Source of the DNA: Sphingomonas sp.
Lineage (GTDB): Bacteria > Pseudomonadota > Alphaproteobacteria > Sphingomonadales > Sphingomonadaceae
DNA length: 43,079 nucleotides
NCBI RefSeq assembly: GCF_019746015.1
Contig: NZ_JAIESM010000026.1
Span: 1 to 43,079, forward strand
Direction: 5' to 3'
Shown here one piece after another: positions 17,049-24,748 of this stretch. The first letter of the stretch is position 1, and every line of letters starts with the position of its first letter. The notes below the pieces were generated by a model that was not told the DNA's origin, made no database searches, and worked only from the letters and a program-made list of their open reading frames with translations. Made by a program: the position numbers and the translations under genes.

Positions 17049-18476
17049 CTATAGCGGAATGACGACTTTCTGTGCGACGACCACGATCGCCGCCGCCAGC
17101 ACGCCCATCGCCAGGCTGCGCCGGTCGGTGATTGCAAAGGCGATGGGGTCGCCGGACACCTCGCCACGCCGCGCCATCATCCATACCCGCGTCAGCCAGT
17201 AGAGCAGGATCAGGCACAGGCCGGAGAGCAGTTGCGGCGTGCCATGGTCATAAACGGCGGTGGCGTTGGAAATGAACAGGGCGAGCACCAGCACCGACAC
17301 CATGCCGGCGGCGACCCCCATCATCATCACCACCTCGACATCGCCGCCGGTATAGCCGCGCCCGCCGAGCAGGCGGCGGGGATCGTCGGTTGCCTGCGCC
17401 AGTTCGGTATAGCGCTTCAGATAAGCCAGGCTCAGGAACAGGAAGATCGCGAAGGTGAGCAGCCACGAACTTACCGGCACCGCAATCGCCATCGCGCCGG
17501 CGAAGATGCGCACGGTGTAGAGGCAGGCAAGCACGATCACGTCGAGCGTCATCACTGCCTTCAGCCGCAGCGAATAGGCCGTCGTCAGCGCCAGATAGCC
17601 GATCAGCACCACGCCAAAGCGCGGGCCGAGCAGCGCCCAGCCCAGCACCGGCGGCACCAGCAGCAGCAGCGTGCCCGCCGCCAGCGCCGCCGGAATGGGC
17701 AGCGCGCCGCTGGCCAGCGGCCGGTGGCGCTTGGTGCGGTGGGCGCGGTCCGCCTCGATATCGAGCAGGTCGTTGATGAGATAGACGCCCGACGCGGCGA
17801 GCGAGAACAGCGCAAACGCACCCAGCGCCTGCGCGATCAGCCGCGTGTCGGCCCATAGGCCGGACGTGACCAGCGGCACGAAAATCAGCGCATTCTTGGC
17901 CCATTGGTGCGAGCGCATCGCCTTCAGCAATGCCCGCCACAGCGGCTTGCGGCGCACGCTGAGCGCGCGCACCCCGGCCGGGCACACGCCCACGCTCACC
18001 GCCTCCGCCGCCGCGCGCCAGATCGGGCGGTCGGCGGGGCTGTCGCCGACATAGCCGAAATCGCCATCGGCATCGGCCATGATCCAGGCCAGCTTGTTGC
18101 GCCCTTTCAGGTTGCGCCGCGCGCTGGTGCCGATACTGGCGTCGAACAGCCCCAGATGCCGGGCAATCGCCGCGACCGGGCGCCAGTGCGATCCGCTGGC
18201 CAGCACGACGCGGCGCCCCTCGCGCCGTGCCTCGGCAATCATCGCCAGCACCTCGGCACGATAGGGCAGGGTCGCCGGGTCGATCCGCACCCGCCGCGCG
18301 ACCATCGCCTTGGCATAGGCCCGGCCACGCATCAGCCACCACAACAGCAGCAGCGCCTGCGCCACCCCGCGCCGGGCAAAGCGCACAAAGCTCTCCAGCG
18401 AGATATCGGCCGAGACCAGGGTCTGGTCGAGATCGACATAGAGCGGGCGGGTTCGCACCGGCGCGTGAACGGTCAT
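17049..18476 (-). CDS. HAD phosphatase-UbiA prenyltransferase fusion (decaprenyl-phosphate phosphoribosyltransferase-like)
   Basis: 475 aa. Residues 1-190 form a HAD hydrolase: YVDLDQTLV (D15, D17), VVLASGS, LKGRNKLAW and YVGDSPADRP supply the four HAD motifs. Residues about 195-475 form a polytopic UbiA domain with NDLLDIEADRAHRTKRHRP; N235, D236, D239 and D243 make the Asp-rich site. That motif closely resembles mycobacterial Rv3806c, which transfers phosphoribose to decaprenyl phosphate. If correct, the UbiA part would make polyprenyl-P-phosphoribose and the HAD part could remove the 5-phosphate. The start at 18476 gives an ATGA overlap with the upstream glycosyltransferase. An aromatic prenyltransferase is the alternative, made less likely by the fusion and neighbours. 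Confidence 0.8.
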   Translation of the reverse strand: MTVHAPVRTRPLYVDLDQTLVSADISLESFVRFARRGVAQALLLLWWLMRGRAYAKAMVARRVRIDPATLPYRAEVLAMIAEARREGRRVVLASGSHWRPVAAIARHLGLFDASIGTSARRNLKGRNKLAWIMADADGDFGYVGDSPADRPIWRAAAEAVSVGVCPAGVRALSVRRKPLWRALLKAMRSHQWAKNALIFVPLVTSGLWADTRLIAQALGAFALFSLAASGVYLINDLLDIEADRAHRTKRHRPLASGALPIPAALAAGTLLLLVPPVLGWALLGPRFGVVLIGYLALTTAYSLRLKAVMTLDVIVLACLYTVRIFAGAMAIAVPVSSWLLTFAIFLFLSLAYLKRYTELAQATDDPRRLLGGRGYTGGDVEVVMMMGVAAGMVSVLVLALFISNATAVYDHGTPQLLSGLCLILLYWLTRVWMMARRGEVSGDPIAFAITDRRSLAMGVLAAAIVVVAQKVVIPL

Positions 18477-19750
18477 GCAAGCACCATCTTCAAGCGCGCA
18501 GGGGCCGCGCGGCGCAGCAGCGGGGCAGTCGCACCCGCCGCCAGCAGGCACAGGAACGGCATGACCGGCAGATTGTATCGCGGGATCACATAGGCCCCGG
18601 CATGCACCGCCCAGAACAGCGCCATCACCGCGAGCATCACGCGCATGCCCCGCCCGAAGCGGCGCCAGCCAGTGAGCGCGACGGCCGCCATCGCAAGCAA
18701 TGCCAGTTGCTGCGCCACGCTCGCCCAGCGCAGCAGGCGGACGGCAAGACCCTGGCCTTCATCGGCATGTGGTGGCTCCGGCAGCCAGAACAGCGCCAGC
18801 TTCCAGGCTGCCAGCCGCGCGGTATCGCCGGGATGGGCAGCGATATGCGCGCGGGCTAGATCGCCCAGCCGATCAGTCGCGGCCAGTTCGCCGAGGTCGC
18901 GGTGCAGCTGGCGCCATCGGTCGCTACCCAGCGGCGTGTCGCGCATCGACACGAAACGGCCGGTCGCGTTGGCATTGTTGCCGATATAGAGGTTGAAGGC
19001 CGCATTGGTGGTCAGCACGGGGCGGCCCAGCATGGCATCGGTATGCCATAGCCAGGGGCCGAGCACGACCGCCACGCCCAGCGCAAAGGCGACCGCGGGC
19101 CCGCCGGGGCGCCCTGCACGCCCGCGCCACCACAAGGCGAGCGGCAGCGCAAGCGCGGTCAGGATCACCGAACCGCCGGCCAGCACCCCGGCGCCATAAA
19201 TGAGCCCCGCCACCGCCGCGACGATCCGCGGCCGGCGGGTGTCGAGCAGCATCACCAGCGCCAGCGCAAAGCCAATGAGCAGCGGCACCGACAGATTTTC
19301 GCGCGTCAGCGTGACATTGGCGACCACCATCGGCGCGAGCAGCGCGAAGAACAGCGCCGCCAGCAGCGCAACGCCCCGCCCGGCCAGCCGCCGGGCAAGC
19401 GCATGGAGCAGCAAGATGCTGATCGCGACGAGAATCAGATTGGGCACCAGCGCCACGGCCGGCCACGCCCCGAACAGCGCGAAGAACGGCGCCAGCACGA
19501 ACGGATAGCCCGGGCTGTAGAACGCCGCATTGCCCCAGATGTCGCGCATCGGCGCCTGGCCGGCCAGGGTCTGCGCCATCATGAAATAGGACGCCTGATC
19601 GGCATCGCCCAGATTGGCCGACAGGACCATGCCCGCCGCAAGCCGCACCGCCAGCGCCAGCAGCACGATCAGCGCCAGCGCCGCAGCACCCTGTCGGGGG
19701 GAAAGACGCGAAGGCGGCAGCATCGCCATTCGCCATGGCACAACCGCCAT
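18473..19750 (-). CDS. GT-C fold membrane glycosyltransferase (GT39/ArnT-like)
   Basis: 425 aa polytopic inner-membrane protein with about ten to eleven hydrophobic helices. The first periplasmic loop has NLGDADQASYFMMAQTLAGQ, an acidic motif placed as in PMT/ArnT-type enzymes that use polyprenyl-phosphate sugars. NVTLTRENLSVPLLIGFAL and FNLYIGNNANATGRF further suggest this class. Likely role: transfer of a sugar from a lipid carrier to an envelope acceptor. Its stop overlaps the HAD-UbiA start, implying coupled synthesis. The start is uncertain: ATGs at 19750, 19729 and 19723 are possible and none has a strong Shine-Dalgarno. Confidence 0.75.
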   Translation of the reverse strand: MAVVPWRMAMLPPSRLSPRQGAAALALIVLLALAVRLAAGMVLSANLGDADQASYFMMAQTLAGQAPMRDIWGNAAFYSPGYPFVLAPFFALFGAWPAVALVPNLILVAISILLLHALARRLAGRGVALLAALFFALLAPMVVANVTLTRENLSVPLLIGFALALVMLLDTRRPRIVAAVAGLIYGAGVLAGGSVILTALALPLALWWRGRAGRPGGPAVAFALGVAVVLGPWLWHTDAMLGRPVLTTNAAFNLYIGNNANATGRFVSMRDTPLGSDRWRQLHRDLGELAATDRLGDLARAHIAAHPGDTARLAAWKLALFWLPEPPHADEGQGLAVRLLRWASVAQQLALLAMAAVALTGWRRFGRGMRVMLAVMALFWAVHAGAYVIPRYNLPVMPFLCLLAAGATAPLLRRAAPARLKMVLA

Positions 19751-19789
19751 TGAGATTGGCTTAAGACGGTTAGGCTAAACGCTTTCTGC

Positions 19790-20170
19790 ATGAAGATGAC
19801 CGATCTGGCCCTGATTCTGACCAGCGTGGCGATGAGCTCGGGCGCGCAGTTCGCGTTGAAGATGGGCGCCAGCGCGCCGCAGGTGAAGGCCGCGATTGCC
19901 GGCGGCGGCACGCTCGTCGCGCGCGCCTGGGCGCTGGGCACCACGCCGATGCTGGTGCTGGGCCTCACCATCTATGCCCTGTCGGCGGCGGCATGGATCG
20001 TGGTGCTGTCGCGGCTCGACCTGTCCTTTGCTTATCCCTTTGTCGGGCTGGGCTTCATCATGACCTTTCTGGTCGGCGCGCTGCTGCTGGGCGAGGGCGT
20101 CAATGCCTGGCGGCTGGCCGGCACGCTGTTGATCGCGGCCGGTGCCGTGCTGGTTGCGCGCGGCGGCTGA
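19790..20170 (+). CDS. Small multidrug-resistance/EamA-type four-helix membrane protein (ArnE/ArnF-like)
   Basis: 126 aa with four transmembrane helices; RLDLSFAYPFVGLGFIMTFLVGALLLGE matches the SMR/ArnE-ArnF C-terminal half. In known members such proteins flip undecaprenyl-phosphate-aminoarabinose or export cationic drugs. Its position, divergent from a GT-C enzyme and a polyprenyl-phosphate pentose enzyme 39 bp away, favours a lipid-linked sugar flippase. The EmrE-type drug-binding Glu in the first helix is not present (LALILTSVAMSSGAQFALK). The start at 19790 has an alternative ATG two codons later; no strong ribosome site is seen. Confidence 0.75.
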   Translation: MKMTDLALILTSVAMSSGAQFALKMGASAPQVKAAIAGGGTLVARAWALGTTPMLVLGLTIYALSAAAWIVVLSRLDLSFAYPFVGLGFIMTFLVGALLLGEGVNAWRLAGTLLIAAGAVLVARGG

Positions 20171-20173
20171 CGG

Positions 20174-21718
20174 CTATTTCGCCGCCCGGTCGTACCACGC
20201 GCCCAGATCGGCGTGGAGCTGTGCCAGCGCGTCGGGGTTCAGATAGATCATGTGGCCGCTTTCATAATATTTGAAGCTGATATTGCCGCGCAGCTCGGGC
20301 GGCAGCAGCATGTGGTTGGCATCGAACTCGGCGCCATAAAAGGGCGTCGCCATGTCGTAATAGCCGTTCAGGAACAGCACCTTCAGATGCGTGTTGGTCC
20401 GCATGGTATAAGCCAGATCGACGGCGGTGTTGGGCGAGGTCTGCGGCCCGCGCCCGCCCGGCGCGCGGTGGCGCCAGTCCCAGTCGAAGCCGCCGTCGCG
20501 GGCGGACAATTTATAGGTCAGGTCCGTCTTGTAGCCCAGCGTCTTGGCCGCATAGTCCATGAAGCTGGCGACATAGGCGCCGGTGATCGCGGTCGAGGCG
20601 GGATCGTCATCGGGGCTGTCGGCATTGGCGTCCGTCGGGTTCGCCAGATAGCGCGCGTCGAGCCGCCCGGTCGACACGCGCCGGTCGCGCAGAAGTTCGG
20701 TCTGGAAATGCGGCAGGTCGATGCGCAGGTTGGCGCGGCGGATGAACGCCTCGCTCAGCCCGGTATAGGCCGCCATCTGGCGCGCGGTGGCGGCGGCTTC
20801 CTCCTCGCTGATCGCGCTGCCCTTGGCGAGCGCGGCGGCATAAGGCCCGCTCACCCAGGCGCGCACCTCGGCGATGAAGGCGGCCAGGTCCGCCGGGCGG
20901 TTGGCCAGCCGGTTGTGGTACCAGGCGGTTGCCGCATAGCCGGGGAACAGCACCTGATAATTCTGGTCATAGCCCGGCTGGCGCACGCCATAATTGAGGA
21001 TGGTGGACAGCAGGACGACGCCATTAAGGCTCATCCCCCGCTGCTCCAGCTGCGCGGCGAGCGCCCCCGAGCGCAGCGTGCCATAGCTTTCGCCGAACAG
21101 GAATTTGGGGCTGCCCCAGCGCTGGTTCTTGGTGACGTAACGCATGATCGCGCGGGCAAAGGCGTCGACATCCTGGTCCACGCCCCAGAAATCCTTGCCG
21201 GTCTTGTCGCCCAGCGGGCGCGACCAGCCCGCCCCCATCGCATCGATGAAGACCAGATCAGTCTTGTCGAGCAGCGAATAGGGGTTCGCCGCCACGCCGT
21301 AGGGCGCGGGCTTCACATAGACGGGCGCCGTCGTCTGCACCCGCACCGGGCCGAAGCTGCCCATGTGCAGCCAGATCGTCGCCGAGCCCGGGCCGCCATT
21401 GTAGAAGAAGGTCACCGGCCGGTTGCCGCCGCCATCCTTGGTATAGGCGGTGTAGAACATGCTGCCGATCGGCTTTGAATCATCATCGCGCAGCGTCAGC
21501 GTGCCGGCGGTGGCCGTATAGGCAATTGCGGTGCCCTTCACCGTCACGCTGCCCTTGCTGACGGCGGCGGTTTCTTCCACCGGCGGCTTGGCCCAGGCGG
21601 CTTCGACCTCCGCCACCATCGCGTCCTTGTGCGCCGGCGCCTTGGCGGTGTCGGGCTTCTTTTCCTGCGCCAGCGCGGGCGTGGCAACGAGCATCAAAGC
21701 GGCAAGCGCGAGGCGCAT
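20174..21718 (-). CDS. Secreted serine carboxypeptidase, peptidase family S10
   Basis: 514 aa exported peptidase. The signal peptide is MRLALAALMLVATPALAQ. The catalytic triad is visible: S211 in FGESYGTLRSG, D455 in NGYYDMATPF, and H489 in YESGHMIYLN. The oxyanion-region NGGPGSATIWLHMGSFGP is typical of the family. The enzyme should trim C-terminal residues from peptides in the periplasm or outside. Its stop lies 4 nt beyond the stop of the convergent SMR gene, so the two transcripts meet end to end. GGGGGG lies 9 nt upstream of the ATG. Confidence 0.93.
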   Translation of the reverse strand: MRLALAALMLVATPALAQEKKPDTAKAPAHKDAMVAEVEAAWAKPPVEETAAVSKGSVTVKGTAIAYTATAGTLTLRDDDSKPIGSMFYTAYTKDGGGNRPVTFFYNGGPGSATIWLHMGSFGPVRVQTTAPVYVKPAPYGVAANPYSLLDKTDLVFIDAMGAGWSRPLGDKTGKDFWGVDQDVDAFARAIMRYVTKNQRWGSPKFLFGESYGTLRSGALAAQLEQRGMSLNGVVLLSTILNYGVRQPGYDQNYQVLFPGYAATAWYHNRLANRPADLAAFIAEVRAWVSGPYAAALAKGSAISEEEAAATARQMAAYTGLSEAFIRRANLRIDLPHFQTELLRDRRVSTGRLDARYLANPTDANADSPDDDPASTAITGAYVASFMDYAAKTLGYKTDLTYKLSARDGGFDWDWRHRAPGGRGPQTSPNTAVDLAYTMRTNTHLKVLFLNGYYDMATPFYGAEFDANHMLLPPELRGNISFKYYESGHMIYLNPDALAQLHADLGAWYDRAAK

Positions 21719-21802
21719 CAGATCATTCCCCCCGGTATCGGTATCTCTTGGGGGGAGACCTTGCCGCGCCCCGCGCCGGTGCGCAAGCGCCGCTTGCCGG
21801 GC

Positions 21803-22132
21803 TCAGCCGACGCGGCGTTCCGCCCAGATCTGGCGGCTGACGGCGTTTTGCTGGCGGTTGAGGTTGATCTGCTGCTGGCGGGTCAGATAGCCGCCATTGC
21901 CGATAATCGCGGCGCGCTTTTGCAGGTTGATCGCGCGCACGTCGCGGTGCAGGTCGCGGGCCTCGGCGCCGGAAAGCTGGCCCTGGCGATAGCCGGCCAC
22001 GATGCGGGCATTCTGGTTGATCACGCGGTTGTTGACCTGGGCAATGCGCGGATGGCGCGGATAGGCATTGGCAATGGCCGGCACGGTGATCAGCGCGCTG
22101 GCGGCAATAGCGATGGCGACGGGTTTGAACAT
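21803..22132 (-). CDS. Small exported protein of unknown function
   Basis: 109 aa. The signal peptide MFKPVAIAIAASALITVPAIANA is followed by a short helical, Arg/Asn/Gln-rich mature part containing QVNNRVINQNARIVAGYRQG, QLSGAEARDLHRDVRAINLQ and YLTRQQQINLNRQQNAVSRQ. The repeated pattern of a basic helix, 'G-x-L-x-x-x-E-A' and another basic helix is shared by small uncharacterised sphingomonad proteins I recall. The start at 22132 is preceded by AGGGA; an upstream in-frame ATG at 22159 would spoil the signal peptide. It has its own promoter-like sequence at 22232-22261. The function is not known. Confidence 0.75.
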   Translation of the reverse strand: MFKPVAIAIAASALITVPAIANAYPRHPRIAQVNNRVINQNARIVAGYRQGQLSGAEARDLHRDVRAINLQKRAAIIGNGGYLTRQQQINLNRQQNAVSRQIWAERRVG

Positions 22133-22231
22133 GGCTGGCGTCCCTTGCTGCAGCGCCAAAGCATTATTGCCAGGCGCCCATGCACATTGCCGCTTTCAAC
22201 CTGTCACGCCGCTGAACAGATGCTCGGAATA

Positions 22232-22261
22232 AGTATAACAGGCGCCGCTATAGTGTCGCAA
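22232..22261 (-). promoter_or_regulatory. Candidate sigma70-type promoter for the small exported protein
   Basis: On the minus strand TTGCGA (22261-22256) and TATACT (22237-22232) are separated by 18 nt in a low-GC patch. A start near 22225 gives a leader of about 90 nt. The match is good for a GC-rich genome but untested. Confidence 0.45.
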
Positions 22262-22305
22262 TATGTATCAACGAAAGTATAGTTAAGCGACATCAAGCAT
22301 CTTCA

Positions 22306-22653
22306 CTATCGCAGCGACTTTTGCAGCCATGGCCGCGCTCGCAAAAAGGCGCGATAGGCGCGCTCCAGCAGCCATTCCATGCCGGGCAGCCTTGCCATCA
22401 GCCCCAGCGGGCGCAGCAGCGGGATAGCCCGCCACATCGCGGCAAAGGCCGCCGCGCCCGACAGCAGCACGCCATTTTCGGCGGCATGGAAGCGCGCAAG
22501 CAGCGCGGCGCGATCGATCGGGCAGCCACCGCCATCGCCGGTGGCCACATCGACGAAATCAATCGCGCCGCGCCGGTCCAGCCGCCGCATCAGGGCAATC
22601 TCGCGCGTGCACAGGGGGCAGGCGCCATCATACCAGACGGTCAGCCTATTCAT
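22306..22653 (-). CDS. DCC-family (DUF393) thiol-disulfide oxidoreductase-like protein
   Basis: 115 aa. The N-terminal VWYDGACPLCTREIALMRRLD is the DxxCPxC signature that names the family, in a thioredoxin-like position. The C-terminal half (PLLRPLGLMARLPGMEWLLERAYRAFLRAR) is the usual membrane-apposed helical tail. The start at 22653 overlaps the end of the AIM24-family gene by 8 nt, so the two are translationally coupled. A longer open frame to 22821 lies inside that neighbour and was rejected. The physiological role of DCC proteins is not established. Confidence 0.88.
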   Translation of the reverse strand: MNRLTVWYDGACPLCTREIALMRRLDRRGAIDFVDVATGDGGGCPIDRAALLARFHAAENGVLLSGAAAFAAMWRAIPLLRPLGLMARLPGMEWLLERAYRAFLRARPWLQKSLR

Positions 22654-23470
22654 TGCCGCCGATGAAGTGGCCGAGCTGCCCCAGCACCGATCCCTCGCCC
22701 GCGTTGCGCCCGGTGCCGGTAGCCGTTGCCAGCACCCGGCCAGCAAGGCGGCCGAACGGCAGCGACTGAATCCACACTTTGCCCGGCCCGCGCAGCCGGG
22801 CAAAGAACAGCCCCTCGCCACTGAACAGCACGCTTTTCACGCCGCGCACCATTTCCAGGTCGAAATCGATGCTGGGGGTATAGGCCGCCAGGCACCCGGT
22901 ATCGACGTGCAGCACTTCGCCCGGCGCCAGTTCGCGCTCGACCAGCGTGCCGCCCATGTTGACGAACACCCAGCCATCGCCCTCCAGCTTCTGCATGATG
23001 AAGCCTTCGCCGCCGAACAGCCCGGTCATTACCCGGCGCTGAAAGGCCAGCCCCACCTGCACGCCCTTGGCCGCGCACAGAAACGCATCCTTCTGCGCGA
23101 TCAGCGTGCCGCCAATGTCGGACAGTTTGAGTGGCAGGATCACTCCCGGAACGGGCGCGGCAAAGGCGACGCGCGCCTTGCCCTGGCCGCGATGGGTGAA
23201 CACGGTCATGAACAGCCCCTCGCCGGTCAGCAGCCGCTTGCCCGCGCCGATCAGCTTGTCCATCAGCCCGCCGCCCGCGCCCGACCCGTCGCCGAACACG
23301 GTGGTCAGCTCGATGCTGGCATCCTTCCACACAAAGGCGCCCGCCTCGGCCAGCGCGCTTTCGCCGGGGTCCAGCTCGATCTCCACGAACTGCAGGTCCT
23401 GGCCCTTGATCTCGAAATCGATTTCGTCGGCACCGCCACGGCGGGGCTGGCTCCAGGGGCTCTCGGGCAT
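22646..23470 (-). CDS. AIM24/TIGR00266-family protein
   Basis: 274 aa of the single-stranded beta-helix-like AIM24 family. The features are IDFEIKGQDLQFVEIELDPGESALAEAGAF at the N-terminus, GLLTGEGLFMTVFTH-type repeats (LLTGEGLFMTVFTHRG), VHVDTGCLAAYTPSIDFDLE, and FSGEGLFFARLRGPGKVWIQSLPF near the C-terminus. AGGAGAG precedes the ATG. The bacterial role is unknown; the fold is linked to membranes in mitochondrial Aim24. It overlaps the DCC gene downstream and follows the DUF6671 gene after 85 bp. Confidence 0.9.
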   Translation of the reverse strand: MPESPWSQPRRGGADEIDFEIKGQDLQFVEIELDPGESALAEAGAFVWKDASIELTTVFGDGSGAGGGLMDKLIGAGKRLLTGEGLFMTVFTHRGQGKARVAFAAPVPGVILPLKLSDIGGTLIAQKDAFLCAAKGVQVGLAFQRRVMTGLFGGEGFIMQKLEGDGWVFVNMGGTLVERELAPGEVLHVDTGCLAAYTPSIDFDLEMVRGVKSVLFSGEGLFFARLRGPGKVWIQSLPFGRLAGRVLATATGTGRNAGEGSVLGQLGHFIGGNE

Positions 23471-23555
23471 CGGCGACTCTCCTGTTCGGGTGGAGCCACT
23501 GGTTTAGCCCGGATGGCGCCCCATCGCCAGCATCACCCCGGCCGGCGGCGGATCA

Positions 23556-24440
23556 TCAAGGATTGCACTGGTCGCAGCTGGCGGGGTCGGCGCGGCGGTC
23601 GGGCTCCAGCACGCCTTCCACGGCATGGCCGCAGCCCAGGCACTGATAAAGCTGGCGCCATGCGCTCTGCGTCGGCGCGCCGCACCAGCCACAGGGGCGG
23701 CCCGGCCCCAGCTGTGGCACCCAGCCGGGATGCGCACACACCGGGCAGCGCGCCGCCCAGCGTTCGGCAAGGTTCGCAGCCGCCCGCCCGATCGAGGCCA
23801 TGCGGCGCGGATTGCGATGGGCGCGCATGTCGGTTTCGATCCACACCGCGCCATGCTCTGCGATCGCCGCCGCCACGGCGCGGTCGAACGCTGCCCAGTC
23901 GGCAATATCCTTGGTAATCGGCTGCGCGCCGCCCGGCGTCATCAGCACCAGCCCGTGCGCGGGAAAGCCGCACAGATCGGCAAAGTGGCGCGCATCGTCG
24001 GGCGCGCTCACCTGCTGATGCGCATAATTGGTGTCGAAGGTGCGGTCGGCGCCGATCAATTCGCGGCCGTCGCGGTCGCGCATCAAGACGATCTCGTGCC
24101 CGCCTGGCACGATGGGGAGCGCGGGGTGCGGGCCGAACGCGCCCTCGCTGGCAATCGCCACCTGTGCCCAGGGCCACAGGTCTAGCGCCGCCTGCGCCTT
24201 GGCGCGCGCGGCCTCCATCTGGTCACCCGCGCGGGCCACGTCGCGGGTGAAGGTGCCGAACCGGTCGGTATCCAGCCCGGCGGGTGTCTGGCGGAACGCG
24301 AGCTCCAACGCCTCGAGCGCTGCGACGATGACCGGCGCCTTGCCGTGCATCGTCGCAACGACCGACGGAGCCCCCCGCCAGTCCCAAACGTCGCCGCGAT
24401 CAGGCAGCGACGAAATAGTCGGAACGCAAGACTTCGACAT
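23556..24440 (-). CDS. DUF6671-family protein with C-terminal double zinc ribbon
   Basis: 294 aa, cytosolic. The N-terminal part has VVATMHGKAPVIV and GAFGPHPALP...GGHEIVLMRD, then TNYAHQQVS. The C-terminal third has MRAHRNPRRMASIGRAA followed by four CxxC pairs (CPVC, CGWC, CLGC, CDQC), enough for two zinc sites. This pattern matches what I recall as DUF6671; no function is known. The ATG at 24440 overlaps the P-II-like gene by 41 nt, so it is probably the last translationally coupled gene of the dab operon. An internal ATG at 24350 is possible but would start inside the conserved TMHGK motif. Confidence 0.75.
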   Translation of the reverse strand: MSKSCVPTISSLPDRGDVWDWRGAPSVVATMHGKAPVIVAALEALELAFRQTPAGLDTDRFGTFTRDVARAGDQMEAARAKAQAALDLWPWAQVAIASEGAFGPHPALPIVPGGHEIVLMRDRDGRELIGADRTFDTNYAHQQVSAPDDARHFADLCGFPAHGLVLMTPGGAQPITKDIADWAAFDRAVAAAIAEHGAVWIETDMRAHRNPRRMASIGRAAANLAERWAARCPVCAHPGWVPQLGPGRPCGWCGAPTQSAWRQLYQCLGCGHAVEGVLEPDRRADPASCDQCNP

Positions 24441-24735
24441 CGCTGACGAACAGAACGCCCGGCTTGTGCATAAAGATCCGCCCGATGTTGCGCGCGGCCT
24501 GCCGCACCGCTTCGGACGGGCCGACGCCGACGAACATCACCAGACCCGTGCGGTCGTTGAAAATGGTGCGCGCCTGGTGAAAGCCGCCATGGCCCATGCC
24601 GGCGACGTCGCGCAGGATCGTCCAGCCGCCAAGCCCGGCATCGCGCAGCGCGTCTTCCACCAGCTTGGCGTCCTCGGCCTCGACGACCGCCTCCACCTTG
24701 CGCATCGGATGCAGTTCGCCATCTTGAAGTGACAT
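24400..24735 (-). CDS. P-II-like signalling protein of the DAB operon
   Basis: 111 aa P-II-fold protein. HPMRKVEAVVEAEDAKLVEDALRDAG is the first beta-alpha unit; AGMGHGGFHQARTIFND stands where classical GlnB/GlnK have the T-loop; GVLFVSDVEVLRSDYF ends the ferredoxin-like fold. The T-loop is shorter than in GlnB and lacks the uridylylated Tyr context. Such proteins recur next to dabA/dabB and are thought to sense a nucleotide or bicarbonate-linked signal to control the transporter, by analogy with SbtB. AGGGGAAG precedes the ATG at 24735, 13 bp after the dabA stop. Confidence 0.88.
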   Translation of the reverse strand: MSLQDGELHPMRKVEAVVEAEDAKLVEDALRDAGLGGWTILRDVAGMGHGGFHQARTIFNDRTGLVMFVGVGPSEAVRQAARNIGRIFMHKPGVLFVSDVEVLRSDYFVAA

Positions 24736-24748
24736 GTAACTTCCCCTG

